Source: Bedellia somnulentella (Eukaryota; Arthropoda; Insecta; Lepidoptera; Bedelliidae). From it: a DNA stretch of 64,000 nucleotides. The first letter of the stretch is position 1; every line of letters starts with the position of its first letter. Positions 21,546-34,800 of the stretch are shown piece after piece. The notes below the pieces were generated by a model. It made no database searches. It was not told where the DNA came from and worked only from the letters and a program-made list of their open reading frames with translations. The stretch covers positions 2,496,401-2,560,400 of the forward strand of contig OY755175.1 of assembly GCA_963576735.1 (NCBI GenBank), given 5' to 3'. Made by a program: the position numbers and the translations under genes.

Positions 21546-22240
21546 TCAAAAGCTCGATACATAACAATCGCGTACATAATTTAAAATATCTCCATCAAAA
21601 TACCTAATCCAATACTAATCTCAAACCACTCTGATCAAACTAACTGTACATTATCGTTATGACACAGGCACCGACTTCGACGCGATCTGGCGACTACAGT
21701 CATTCACCATTTGTTTTATATCTTGTTCTATCATACAATAGCACTTTACAATAAGGTATCTATAATTAAAGTCTTCACATAATAATAATTGTTAATGATA
21801 TCACAACTCTCAAAAACAAATGAAAATGACTTGTCTCCTAACATTTTTATATACTTTTTACAGATAGTAGCCAGACCACATCCAATCACAAACAAAAACA
21901 GCTCTTCACTCTTCTAAACATAGTATCGATTATATTAACATAACACAGCACTAGCCAGGGAATTTCACAATCAACGTTTTAATACAGAAACGGACACTAG
22001 TAATATCGCTTACCATCTTAATATTGACAAACAAAAGCGAAACACGATTCTGAACCAAGAATACAAATAATATATTAATCTTAAAAAATAACAAAATACT
22101 AATGAGTATAATTATAGTAAATCAGTTGAGCCAACAGAAATGAATATAAATTTCTATATTCCTAGTTGTTTAAAACAATCTTTAGTTAGTTTTGTAAAAA
22201 ACCTTACGGCTACGATCAGGAAATAAAAATGTACAATGTT

Positions 22241-22246
22241 TTTATT
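22241..22246 (-). terminator. Proximal poly(A) signal candidate of Patronin
   Basis: AATAAA on -, 466 bases after the stop codon at 22712. Confidence 0.4.
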
Positions 22247-22711
22247 GTCTTCGGCTGTTTTGACTAAAAACGGAGATAGTACTACGAAGTACTGGCATTG
22301 CTAAATAATTAAATGGTTTCATACATTTGAAATATTGTTAACGTTAGAAGCGCCCCACATTAATCAAATAGAGGAGCCATTAGCTACATATTACAAACTA
22401 AACGACAACGAGTGCCCGCACTTGGTTATTGTTAAAAAAGTCATGGATTACATTTCCCTACATTTAGTACCTCAAACTAATGACAAATTATCTTTGTGCA
22501 ACAAAAATACAAACGAGACAAAAAAATCCCGTAAAACATCGTTTAAACTAAAACGCATTTCTAACTTTTGGTATTTGCATAAAATCTATACATATACCAA
22601 CAAATGAGTGTCCGCTTTTGTACGTGAATCCGCTGCGGTACCGTAAAGAAGCATAAGAAGGCTTGACTGAGCCGCGACTAGAACAGTGCACTCCGGGCGA
22701 TTATATGATTA

Positions 22712-22856
22712 TTATATGACGAGGGCCATGTCCTTCTTGCTGGGCAGGTGCACCTTCTTGCCCTGCCACAGCGAGTTGTGGATCGTGAACGCGTCGATGG
22801 TCACCGTCAGGTGCTTCGTGTGCACCTGCGAGAAACATTTGCTGCCGGAGTTGTAC
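22712..22856 (-). CDS. Patronin: Patronin last exon: end of CKK domain
   Basis: The acceptor is CCTCCAG. The first base completes the Lys codon from the previous exon. It encodes YNSGSKCFSQ, then TVTIDAFTIHNSLWQGKK and KKDMALVI, ending in TAA at 22712-22714. The YNS and LWQGKK signatures are conserved CKK residues. Confidence 0.94.
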
Positions 22857-25800
22857 CTGGAGGAATGGGGAATGTAAGGTATTTTGACAAGATTGTTGCA
22901 CTTGGACATAAATTTGGCATAACATGGGACAAAGTAAAATTTGGAGATTTTGAGGTAATTTTTGTTTCTTTAAAGTAAAAAGATATTAAAATTAGTATAG
23001 TCAAAAAAATTTTTCTTTCCCACTTTCGTACACTTTTTGCTGGGGTTCTGTTCAAATTAAAACAAGCCATGGGCATTAAAAAACGCATGCAGTTTAAAGA
23101 AACCAAACCCCCAAAACTTCTAGATGTGGCTGTGGAATTCTTAATAGAACGATAAATAGATTTTCGTAGCAAGAGCGCGGTTTAAATTCAAACAATTAAA
23201 TATAAAACAGCATACTTACTTAAAAAACTTATCAAACATCCGATCATTAACACTTTTCGGTCCGGTCCCGTACAGCTTGACAACTTGTTCCGAGTCGGGA
23301 CAGTACGAGTACAGCGCTCGGAACTGGCAGCCGGCGTCCCGGAACAGCACGAGGAAGTGCTTCGCGTCCGATCGGGAAACTTCGTCTAGCACACGACGTT
23401 TCGCTTCCACGTTCACTGCGCCGGGGAACACGCAGTATTCTACGGCGTTCAACATGATGCCGCGGTTGGATTTTGTCGCCGGTTGTTTGTAGAGACGTGG
23501 ACCTGGGGAGCATGGGGGGTTAGCTTTTGTGGATTCTTGTTGACGATGGGTTGAAGTAAAAATAAAAAGAGATATAACGTTATTTAAATCTTTTTGTTCA
23601 TGAAAACCTCATGGTGGGGATTATTACTAATAATCTAATAATAATAATTAATCGCGGGTTCGATTCCCGCCTGTGTCGAAGTTTTTCTTTCCTTTATTTA
23701 TTAAGAGATATAACGGTATAGGAAAAACTATAATACAGTTACATTATTAACTTTTCGTGTCTCCTACTAAACTAAATTCAATATGTAATTTAGTGATACA
23801 CTGTGCCGCTGCAATGAGTAAATATTTTTTCGGAAGACCCATTGTTGAAACAGCGCGGTAACCGAAACGTTAAGAGTCGATCGGTCTGGTAAAATATTCT
23901 GTTAGGCAGTTTTTGCTCAAGATAAGTTTTATATGAAATTGACTGTTAAGAATTTGACCAGATTTTTTTATTTTACCAGATTTTTATATAAATTAAGGTC
24001 GTTTAATTACTGATTTCAACAAGCAAATAATATAATAATTAAAATATTAAAGTACTAAGATATTTTTTTTGAAATAAATCCTGAAAATCTCGAACATATT
24101 GTTAACAAATCTTTATAAATGAAAATGTTATAGTTTAGAAAATGAATTGATATAATAGATTTTTTGCGAAAATTGTGTTCAAGTTGCACTTTGAATATAC
24201 AGTGCATATTTTATAATGACGACCATGATTGAAATGGTGATAGTTATTAATGAATTGCAATGACATAATCCAAAAGCATTTGGTCATAGCGATTAGTAGC
24301 GATCACTCAGTGTTAAATCATCAAAATGCTCAAACAAAATCATGCTTTAACTATACAAACGCCGCTTTAAATGTTGGCATGACATTGGGGGACAAAAATA
24401 TTGTGTTATTGTCATTTCATTAAATAAATATAATTACTGAAACCCTACGGTATAATATTCATCCTAATATATTGCAGGACTAGTGCAAGGTTAAATTCAG
24501 ACAAAAACCAGGACATAAGGGCTTATACACAAAACTAATAATAAATAAATTCTGTTTTGAATTCAGTTCATTTGAACGCATTTTTGTGTACAAGCCCTTA
24601 TGACAAGGTAGCTTGCCATTGGCATTATTCATTTCTATATCATACTTTGTATCTTACTAAAACCTTGCACCAACCCTCTATAAACCTAAATCTCTATAGA
24701 AATAAAACTAAAATTCCGCCCAACCCAAATCTTCAAACTCACCTGAATAATCCATAATAGAGGAATGCTGCGAGGACGCATCGCTGTTATCGTCGTTATG
24801 TTNNNNNNNNNNNNNNNNNNNNNNNNNNNNNNNNNNNNNNNNNNNNNNNNNNNNNNNNNNNNNNNNNNNNNNNNNNNNNNNNNNNNNNNNNNNNNNNNNN
24901 NNNNNNNNNNNNNNNNNNNNNNNNNNNNNNNNNNNNNNNNNNNNNNNNNNNNNNNNNNNNNNNNNNNNNNNNNNNNNNNNNNNNNNNNNNNNNNNNNNNN
25001 NNTGACCCCTTCAAAATTTTGAACCAAAAACCAATTAGTCATGCACAAGCTAAATTAGTCAAGCCTTAAAGTAGGATAACATGTTAGATAAAGCAGTTAG
25101 CAAAAAGTATGTACAGAAGTTTAATATACAGTTTTTATATGAGAACTCAACTGAATTTAAATCTGAAATATAAATAAAGCAGAAAAACAACTAATATCTA
25201 CTAATTCAGCAAACGGAGGATTAAATAAATAAACAGTATTTTTATTTCAAAATCTGCAAGTCATTTATATAAACTGCAAGTGATAGAACAAGTGTGAAGA
25301 GAACGGAAATATATTTTATATTTTATTAAGGAGGTGAAGAAAGTCTTTAAAAATTGTATTTTCAGACTACTTTTAGTTAGTGAAGCATTACTTGATGTGA
25401 AATTACAAAACAATACAAAATGGTGAAGAATTTAGAGCACACAAAAGTTTCACTCACACACACGATTCTAAATCTACAGATCGTAGGAGGAAGTGTTAGT
25501 TGGAATATCACACACGAACACGAAAATCTAGATTAGAAATGAAGGGCAGGTTTGATAGGTCCACGACTCGTGTAACCAAATGAGACAAACAAAACAGTAG
25601 AAAAACAAAATGGAGCAAGGAGCAACTGAAAGAAACACAAAGTCAAAGGTGAGGTGTGGGTCGTCGCGGGGTGGGGTACCTGTGAAGGGGGGCGCGGCGC
25701 AGTCCCGCTCGGGCCGCAGGTGCGGGATGGCGGCGGGCGGCGGCGGCGGCAGGCAGCCCCGCGCCGGCCGCACCCCGTGCTCGTTGCAGTCGCCGCGCTC

Positions 25801-28800
25801 TACCGACCACCACGTTACTAGCTTCCCTTCACGACCACATCTCTCGCAAACGTCTTAACATACACCACTTCGTATGAAGCATTGATCAGTAATCACGTTA
25901 CTCATACAAAGAAGTATACGTCGATACGAACGTTAGCGTGAGCGTAAGCGTAGGAGGAAAACGAGTGCTAGACTACACTGCGTCGCTATTCCCTGCCTAC
26001 CTCGCTGCCTATCTGACGTTACGGATCGGGAGCTCGAGACGAAAAGCACACTCAGGGCCACTGATCATTAGCGTAGCAAGCCGTGGGCAGTCATAGGCGT
26101 GTATATATAACGTGTAATTTCTTATTGTAACGTTTTTCTGGATTGCTATGGTACCTTGCCAGGTCAGAGGCAGGATGGGGCATTAACCTGTGGGAGTACT
26201 GTTAGAGCGCACACTACTGCGGACTCACTCGCACATAGCAGCGTCTCACTCATATTCCTACATCGCGGTATGTAAGTGTATATCAAACTAAGCATAAATA
26301 CAAATAATAAGTTGGTACACAGCAGCGTGTACTGGCCAGTATATCTTTGCTATTCCCACAAACCCCACAATACCCCACCACCGTGGCAACGCATGAGCTC
26401 GTGGTATGAACCACTCACCACGGAGGCGTATCGTCATAGATGCGAAGTTTTTATTGTACACTTGGTGTACAACTGCTTGCAACTTTCATAAAAGTAGACT
26501 TAGCGACATCGTTACACTAGCGTAGTTTTACGCCAGCTGCACAATTCGTGCTTCACAGCTGGGTGGTGAAAGAATCTATTGCAGTGCAGAAAAGTTTAAT
26601 CGTTGAAATTATGGTAATAACTGCGAACTTGTCGTAAAGTTTCGATAAAACAGGAATTCAATTTAATATGCTGGGCTAAACCAGCGACACGGCATATTTT
26701 TGAGCGTCAGAGTAGTATAAAATTAATTATTATCCGTTGGAGAACCAAACGGTATAACAAGAACTCAATCATGGTAATTTTTCTTCTTTATATTTATTAA
26801 ATAAAATTTGTTTGTTGTTAACATTATATGTTATAATTAATTTACATTTGCGATAACTTCAATTATCAGAGCTGTGTGTATGACCTTAATTTAAAAAAAA
26901 CTCATTTTGTTATTCTATCAAATATCCCAAGTTATTATTTAATTTTAAAAGTTGGCATCCAAACTAAAACTACTGAACCCACAAGCCCGGACCTAGCCTA
27001 AACCTAACCTTATAACTATTCCGAATCCCGACCAACTGTTTTTGACGAAGTTGCTCTTTATAGTCTAAAACTCAGACAAGTTCCCTTATTATCGTTGGCA
27101 GGCAGGTTTGCGATCGCAGTTGGTTGATAAACATATTTCTTCAATGAGGACTAATTGGTTGCGTAAAGTATTTGTACCTTCTTAGAAAATCCCAGTAGAA
27201 TAGACGATCAAAGTAACATTTATGTAAGAAGTAATATTGTGGTCATTTTTTTTATTGTGTTTTAAATTTTACAAGAGTTTAGCAAATTAGCATATAAACC
27301 ATTTCATAGAATTATACTTGCTGAAATTCACTTTACAAAACTGGTGTTGAATTTCAAATTATTATAATTGTCCTAAAAATTTAAAGCGGAACTAAATGCC
27401 AAAACAGCAAAGTTAATTATAAAACTTAGTTAAACATAATCCCATAAACAGATCTAACTTAAGGTGCAACATATAAAAATTATAAATTTGGAATAAAAAG
27501 AAGAATTTATATGCGAATTAACCCAAATGTGTATTTTACAAGGATTCAAAATAAAGTGAAATAAAAGTTAGAACTTGTTAAAATCTTTCCGAGATAGATC
27601 ATTACTATAGTAAACCTGTTAAAAAATGCTGTTATGTCAGCGCAATCAAAGCATTACTCCATCTCCGATAAGATTCTAAATGCTTTGGCAATAATAAAAT
27701 TAGTCCGCGTCCAATTGATATTATGACCACATACTCCCAGATTATTCTATTCAGCATGCAAATTTGGAGAACATTTACTAGACAACTCTATATAGGTAAT
27801 AACAAATACTCTATAACGGATAATAATCTGAATCCAAAGTATTAGGCTGTCTGGTCTTTATATTATTTTCAAAAAAAATGTGGGTAGTTAAAGATTCTGC
27901 TTAGTTTTCTGCAGTATAAAAACATAAAGGCACGTACTTGAATTGTGGTTATTAGTTTTTTGTTTCTGATAAAATTTTAACCAAAAATGACTTTAGATCG
28001 AAAATGCAAAACCACAAATGCATACATACAAACATTTTTCCCAACATCAGCAGGAAGACATATGTTACCCACAAATGTTTTTGAAACATACTTAACTATC
28101 AAATTATTAACAAACCTAAATAGAGTTGTCCGAAAGAAGTATTAATAGAAGACGAAAGAGGAGTACGGCTATAGTAACTAACTTACCTATGGAAGGTTGC
28201 TTGACCGACTTCACAGGATGAACTTCGAGCAAGTTAAAGAGATCAGCAAGCATTGCTATTAAATTTTGTCGCATTGATCTGAAACATTTACAAGGATTCA
28301 TCTTAATAAAGCAGCATAAAACAACCATAAACAAAACAAACGGTATCAGTATTTCACTCTTATGCTGCTGAACCAAATAGGAGGAAATCATGTACAAAGA
28401 TTGATGCAATCAAAGAAGACTCATAGTGTGAGCCCGGCAATCACTAAGTGGTAAAAAGAAGGATAAAAGAGTTTTTGGCATATCATTTTTTATTTTCAGT
28501 ACTAAGTTACTTCGTTGGTTGCTAGGATGGTGTGATACTCAATGATAAGATTGTAGTTCACTTCACCATTATTTAGGATTGGAATTTACAAAGGGAACTT
28601 ATTAAAATACACACACTGATTATTCTGTGTATTAGATTTGCGCTTAATTTTATTATATCTTTTTTATTTCACACACCCTCTCATATAAGTGACGTCTTCA
28701 GGCAACATATGGAAGACGTTGTGCGGGAGGTAATTCTGACAGAACTGATACACCAGCATCAAGTTGTGCAGACAGTCTTGAATCGACGCCATCCGTCCCA

Positions 28801-31800
28801 CTCGCACCTCCGAGCGGGGTAGCGCGTCCGGGCAGTAGAAAGAGATGACGACAGCTAGCGCGGTGCCGTCGCATAGCTCTTGCAGGTTCTTTACCAGCGG
28901 AACGTGGGTTGATGAGTCTTGCTGGAAATGTTAATATGATCTTTAAGCATTTTTGTAAAACAAATCGATTTACTATATTTGGTATCAGTCAAGTGGCAAT
29001 TTAAAGGCCTAACAAATCTGTGGAAGAGACAGCCCTCGTTTATAAATGAATATACCTACTTATATATTCGCAGTTTCAGACTATTAATTGTTATTAGGAT
29101 AACTTTTTGGATAAGTTCTCTGGTTTAAAAAAAAACTTTATATCTTTCTTGACGTTAACATCGCAATTTGATTCTTTATACCCAACATTAGGGTTGATGA
29201 ACTTACTTCTAGCAGGGTACAGTTAATATATATTATTTTCAGTCTTTTTATCTCAACAGCACACTAGTACAGTAATTAAAAAACATCCAGGAGTCGCCTC
29301 GCTCAGCCTCTTGATGATGCAGGTAAATTATGCGATTCTCTAGTGGAATGGCACAATAAGCTACCACAGATCTCAAAACACTAACCCAACTTTATCATTA
29401 ATACATTACCTCAGTATTATTGCTAGCCGCGATGATCCAAATGAGCAGACCATCTTTATGCAGCAACGCGCAGTGTGCATGCGTGGGCTAGTGCAAGCCG
29501 AACCGTTGTAGTGGAATCGCACAAGCACAATAAGCCACCACAAATTTATTTAATATAACATTACCTCAGCATTATTACTAGCCGCGCACGCCGCGTTGAT
29601 CCAACTAAGCAAGCCATCCTCGTGCGGCACGGCGCAGTGCGCATGCGTCGGCTGGTGCACGCCGAACCGCTGCGTGGCCGCCGACACGCGGTCCAGCGTC
29701 ACCACCTCGCGGCAGTACAGCGCCATCAGCGCCTCGGTTACGCACATGTGCGCGCTCTGCAAGAGTGGGGGGGGGGGGTCAGTGAGATCAATGGTTGAAG
29801 ATTCTTAAGAGGATTGGGTAATTTTTTAACAAAATATAATAAATGTTTGTTTTTTATACAAAACTCAATAATTAACAGATTCCGAGAGAGAATAATTAAT
29901 TAATTGATAATATGTTTTTTTTATAATCACGTAAACAAACCCTTATGAAAATAATATGGGCTCACTCTGGAAGCATATCCAACAGAACAAAAAAACAACT
30001 TAAACAATTGAGTAAAATAATTTAGTAGTTGATTGACAGAGTAATCGCTTAAGATATATTAAAATAAGCGTGTTAAAAACATACAGTCGAATTGAAAACC
30101 TCTTTTTTTTAACTCTGTTAACTATTTATCATGATAGTTAACTAAGACGATTAAAAACATTTTAAGGTCTATGTACTCTTTGAGACGAAAACGATAATTT
30201 CGCCTGTGTCTCTTTAAACTCTGAAATATTTATTTTTTAGACGATGGGATACAAAAAAGTATTATAAACTTAGAAACGAAACATTCCAAATTCTTCAAGT
30301 TGCTTTAACACTAAGAGGTTACTAACTAACACACTTCAGACACATTAATTATCGTATAAACAAAATATGATAATATACAAATTCAAAACATTTTATTCAT
30401 AAATTTGAATTGATGTGCATGTTAATCATTATTCAATCAATGTATTGAATTACTAATTAGTCGATCACATTGACTCACGATTTCGTTGTATAAGCATTGA
30501 GCGGTATTTGTTTACAATGAGGAATTTACAACACAGCCGATGTTGTTACCTCACAAAGGGTGGTATTTAAATTGTAATCTTTGACGGAATTAATTTTAGT
30601 ATGGCTTCGGAATTTAAGTGCTTCTTAGAATGAATTGTAAACATTATCTATTATTTGTTAAGCTTTAAGCCATTCTATACTTGTTATTAAATTGAATCAT
30701 TAATTCGTATAGTTTCAGACTGTATGGACTTTCCGACGATCTGCAGAATACATCCACGGCTATAAATCATCTGCAGAATACATCGACGGCTATAAATCTT
30801 AAAAAGTGTACATAGAGCTTCAAAAATGCAAATTCCTCTGCCACTTTTAAAAGGTATTAAGGAAAAAATTAAAATAAAGGTTACCCTAATGATGGCTCTC
30901 CAACCGAATAGCCACAGAACACTTCAACAGACCAATACCCTAAGTCAACCATTTAAACAAATATATACGGAAATATGATACACAGATCAAGTTAGACCCA
31001 AACTGAGACTTGTATTATGGGATACTAACTCAACGATATATTTAATATCATATTATACAACTATAAATAACACCTAAGTCTAAGAAATAACCATTTATAC
31101 TCATCACATAAATGAGAATCTAGCTACCTATCCACTCGGCCACGGCATTTAATATATAATGAACACCATATAAAACACCAAGCTCACCAATTTCAGCGGG
31201 TTAGTCTGTATGAGCACCGTCTCAGTGAGCGCGCAGTCGACTGGATCCGGCACCTGGATCCCCTTCCTGGCGAGCGTCTGCAGGATGTTCCAGTGGTTCA
31301 GGCTGTGGTAGTTGGGGTCCGAGTACATGTTGGCGAGCGCGCGGCAGTACAGCTCCGCGTTGGCTAGGCCGCCCACTATTGGAGGTTTCAGGTGCTCTTG
31401 GTCCTGGAATTAAAAATAAATATTGAGATAGAAGATTGAATTGACTGCATCACTTAACTGTAAGTCCTAGGGGAAAGATAAGTCGAGGTACATTTTGAGA
31501 ACAGGGGCAAGTTTATCGATGATTTGCACGAATTCACTGTCGCTTGATTGAGTTTAACTCAGCAATCAGCGTTTCCTCGCGATGTTTTCATTCATGGTTC
31601 TAACCCATGTCTGACCATGCATCTGAGGCCGAACTCTTTCTCCACAAAGAGAGCAAGATCAAATTATTACAAAACTAAAGAGTAATTGAGTAACAAAACC
31701 TCAAAGAACTCGTTCATGTTTAATTTTAGTGTGAGAAAAACAAGAATAGACTCGTGGTGTATATTTAGTTCAGATTATAAATACATTCCTCATAATATCC

Positions 31801-34800
31801 AAAACACATCATAATGTAAACAAATAAAATTTTATTGGAAAACATTGAACTGAATTCACGCTCTGGTCTAGTTTCATTGCCAAGAATACATAAACATATG
31901 TTTGCAGAAGAAGTGAACGATTTATCTTATTTGAAGCAAAACATCGACTGAGTAGGCTTTTACAACCGCTTTCGAAAAGTAACTTATTATTTGGTGGTTG
32001 GATGTTTTAAGTTATTACATCAAGATTTACCCTTTTTGCCGTGTAGTGTCGGCTTAGAATAGCACTACCCCATTTCTTCCGGTGGGTGTACGTAAGAGGC
32101 GAATAACGGTATTGGGGCTTTTAAGGGATTTTTGGGCGATGCGGTTGGAGACCCATCACCAACAACCTTTACTTTACCATCATTTCCCCACTCAACTTTC
32201 CAAAAGTGGCTGAGGAATTTTTAATTCCTTAGTTCTGGCTACCCCTTTTATGGATTTATAGCCGTGAGTATATGTATGTATGTATGTATGTATTTACCCT
32301 TATATTTTTCCATATCTGTCTGGCGATGGCTGAGCTCAGAAATACATTTGTTTAATTATTTTTTTATATTCCTGAATTTCATTTTATACATATATAACAT
32401 ACATGTTCATACTCACAGCCATAAATCCCTAAAAGAGGTAGCCAACGCTTCAGAGCTAGAAACTTCTCAGCCTCAGTTTATGTCATAACGATTGTTAATT
32501 TCTGGGAATTTATAGTTCCCTAATTTTAAGAACTTTGCAAGCACTGAGGCGGAATATAGTCTGTTCTGAAACATTTATTATATCACCTTAAGCACCTATA
32601 TTCGCTATATACACCCTACAGCAATTTTAAAACTTGTAATTCATGTTATATGTTATCTAAGATCCATCGTTGGCGTCTAACGCGTCATAAGTTAAATTGC
32701 AAGATGTATAACAAACATTTCGCAAGTGGCTCAGTTCGCCATAACATAGAAGCCGTACGCGTATTATTACTGGTTATACCTATGTATGGAATATATTTTG
32801 TCATCGAGACTGTTTTCAATCGTTATAATGATCTTACGACATTTTGTTTGTATAATTTTGCATTGGATTTGACATTGGAAACATATGTTTTCACTCAGCA
32901 TAGCATTAAAATCTAATGAGGTGGTTTTTAATAAACTCTGATAGGTACTCAAAGTTTTGATAGGTACTAATAAACCCAGTTGCAAAAAAATGAAAGAATA
33001 TTAATCGAAGTACAAATCACGGACTCTTCCACCATCTCTGTGCCTGGTCCATTAGTTCTAGATCGCTGACAGATCATTGACTATATAGCTTAACTAAATC
33101 TATAGGTATATAGCTTTTACATGCAACTTCAGCTTGTTGGTTTTTTATATCATAGATTCTTATCATTCAATGGTAAGTCTCATTATTCCTGAACAATAAT
33201 TTTAAAAGGTTATTATAGTAATGAAAGGGGTGCACGAAATATTTTTTCCGTCCCATACATCTTACTAAAATATATTCCTTTTTAACATATAATGAACGTT
33301 TAGAAGCGGCTAGTGATCATTGAAATATCCAGGGTGTGCCAAACGGTGACAGTTTTCACGATGACGTCAGCGCGTCTATGAGCCACGCCTCCACATTCGC
33401 AAGGTTAAGGCCGACACCCATTTGTTAAAAGAACTCGCTCAAAAATTTGATTTTCTTAGGCACAAATACAATGACACAAGTGGTTGACTAGTCTTGTACT
33501 CAATAAGAAAAATTTACTACCCAACCGTAAATCGTTAAGGTTGGGTAGTAAATTATAATCTCTTTAATATTCAACTGACTTCACATAGTGGGGATTATAT
33601 GATTTGTTGAACATGATTATTTTGAACGATTTGGAACATTTATAATTTTTTAGAGGTGTGCTACACAGGAAGTCTTGTAAATTTTCATCGATGTGTACTT
33701 GCTGAGATACTATAAAAATATGAAATTAGTCAATAATTTAAAAAGTGATCGCATTAGTGGACGAAACAAAAACAATATTCTGCCTTTGAGAACATACTCA
33801 CATCATTGATATCTGTCAAAAATGCAATCTCATAGCAGATAGAATCAATGTATTAACCGCTTATTATAGGAAAGGCTTATTTATTATTTACTCTGCATGT
33901 ACGCTCCGATCCGTAAGCACATCAGTCAACGCAGAAAACATAATTAATATAATGGCCGGCACTTCATCCCGATCCAGCAAATAGAGCTCCCGAGTAGCGG
34001 CCAAGTCGGGACAATAGAAATGTAGGCTACGGAAAATAGGTCAGTTATTTGACACCAATCCTCCACTTCTTCATATGAATATTATGAATTCGCAACCTTT
34101 TTTTTACATATAGAGCGTATCATATTGGCATTGACTTCATTATGTTTATAAATCTTGAATTCAATAATGTTGTGTCACCGGAATGTTTAATAAACACATC
34201 TTTCTTTTTTCTATTATGATTAAAATATATAAAGACGTTTCCACGATGACGTCACCACGTAAAGGCAGACCCCATGTTATTTAATATCTTATGGAATAAC
34301 CTTTATAATTAAGGTTAGACTAATCATCTCACATAACAATATCAAAACCACGACACTCAATATTCTAGATACGTCAACTTTGTTCTAAGAATTATTTAAG
34401 TAAGCTTAATACGGATTTTACTCATCCTGTTTATAGAGACAAAACGAAGCCAGCCAGACACCTCTAATGCCTTATCTGTAGTTGTCATCAAATTAAAAGC
34501 TGTGTAGGTAGGTGCTATCTAAAGATGCTAAGTAGTCGCCTTGACCCAGTAGCAGAGGCCTAAGAATGCTTATCGCAATGACGTGATGTTTATAATATAA
34601 CAGTATGTGTCACCGGTTCCAGTTAATTACATTGTACGTTGGGTGTGCTCATGTGTATGCCATTAACACGATTCGCGAAATGTCACCGTTTTGATGGAAT
34701 GCCGAAAGTGATTTCAGGTTTTAACTACTGGAGAACCGTCGAAAATTATAAATAACGTTACCGCTCCACACAAAGTTCACGGCGTATATATACGAAATTT

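Noticed and set aside
22335..22607. 90-codon ORF on + opposite the Patronin 3' UTR
   Set aside because: No motif, no promoter, lies in a stretch explained as UTR.
22807..23172. 121-codon ORF on - spanning the last Patronin intron
   Set aside because: It only runs over the start of the last exon in the wrong frame; most of it is intron.
24686..25048. ORFs running through the N gap
   Set aside because: They exist only because Ns contain no stop codons.
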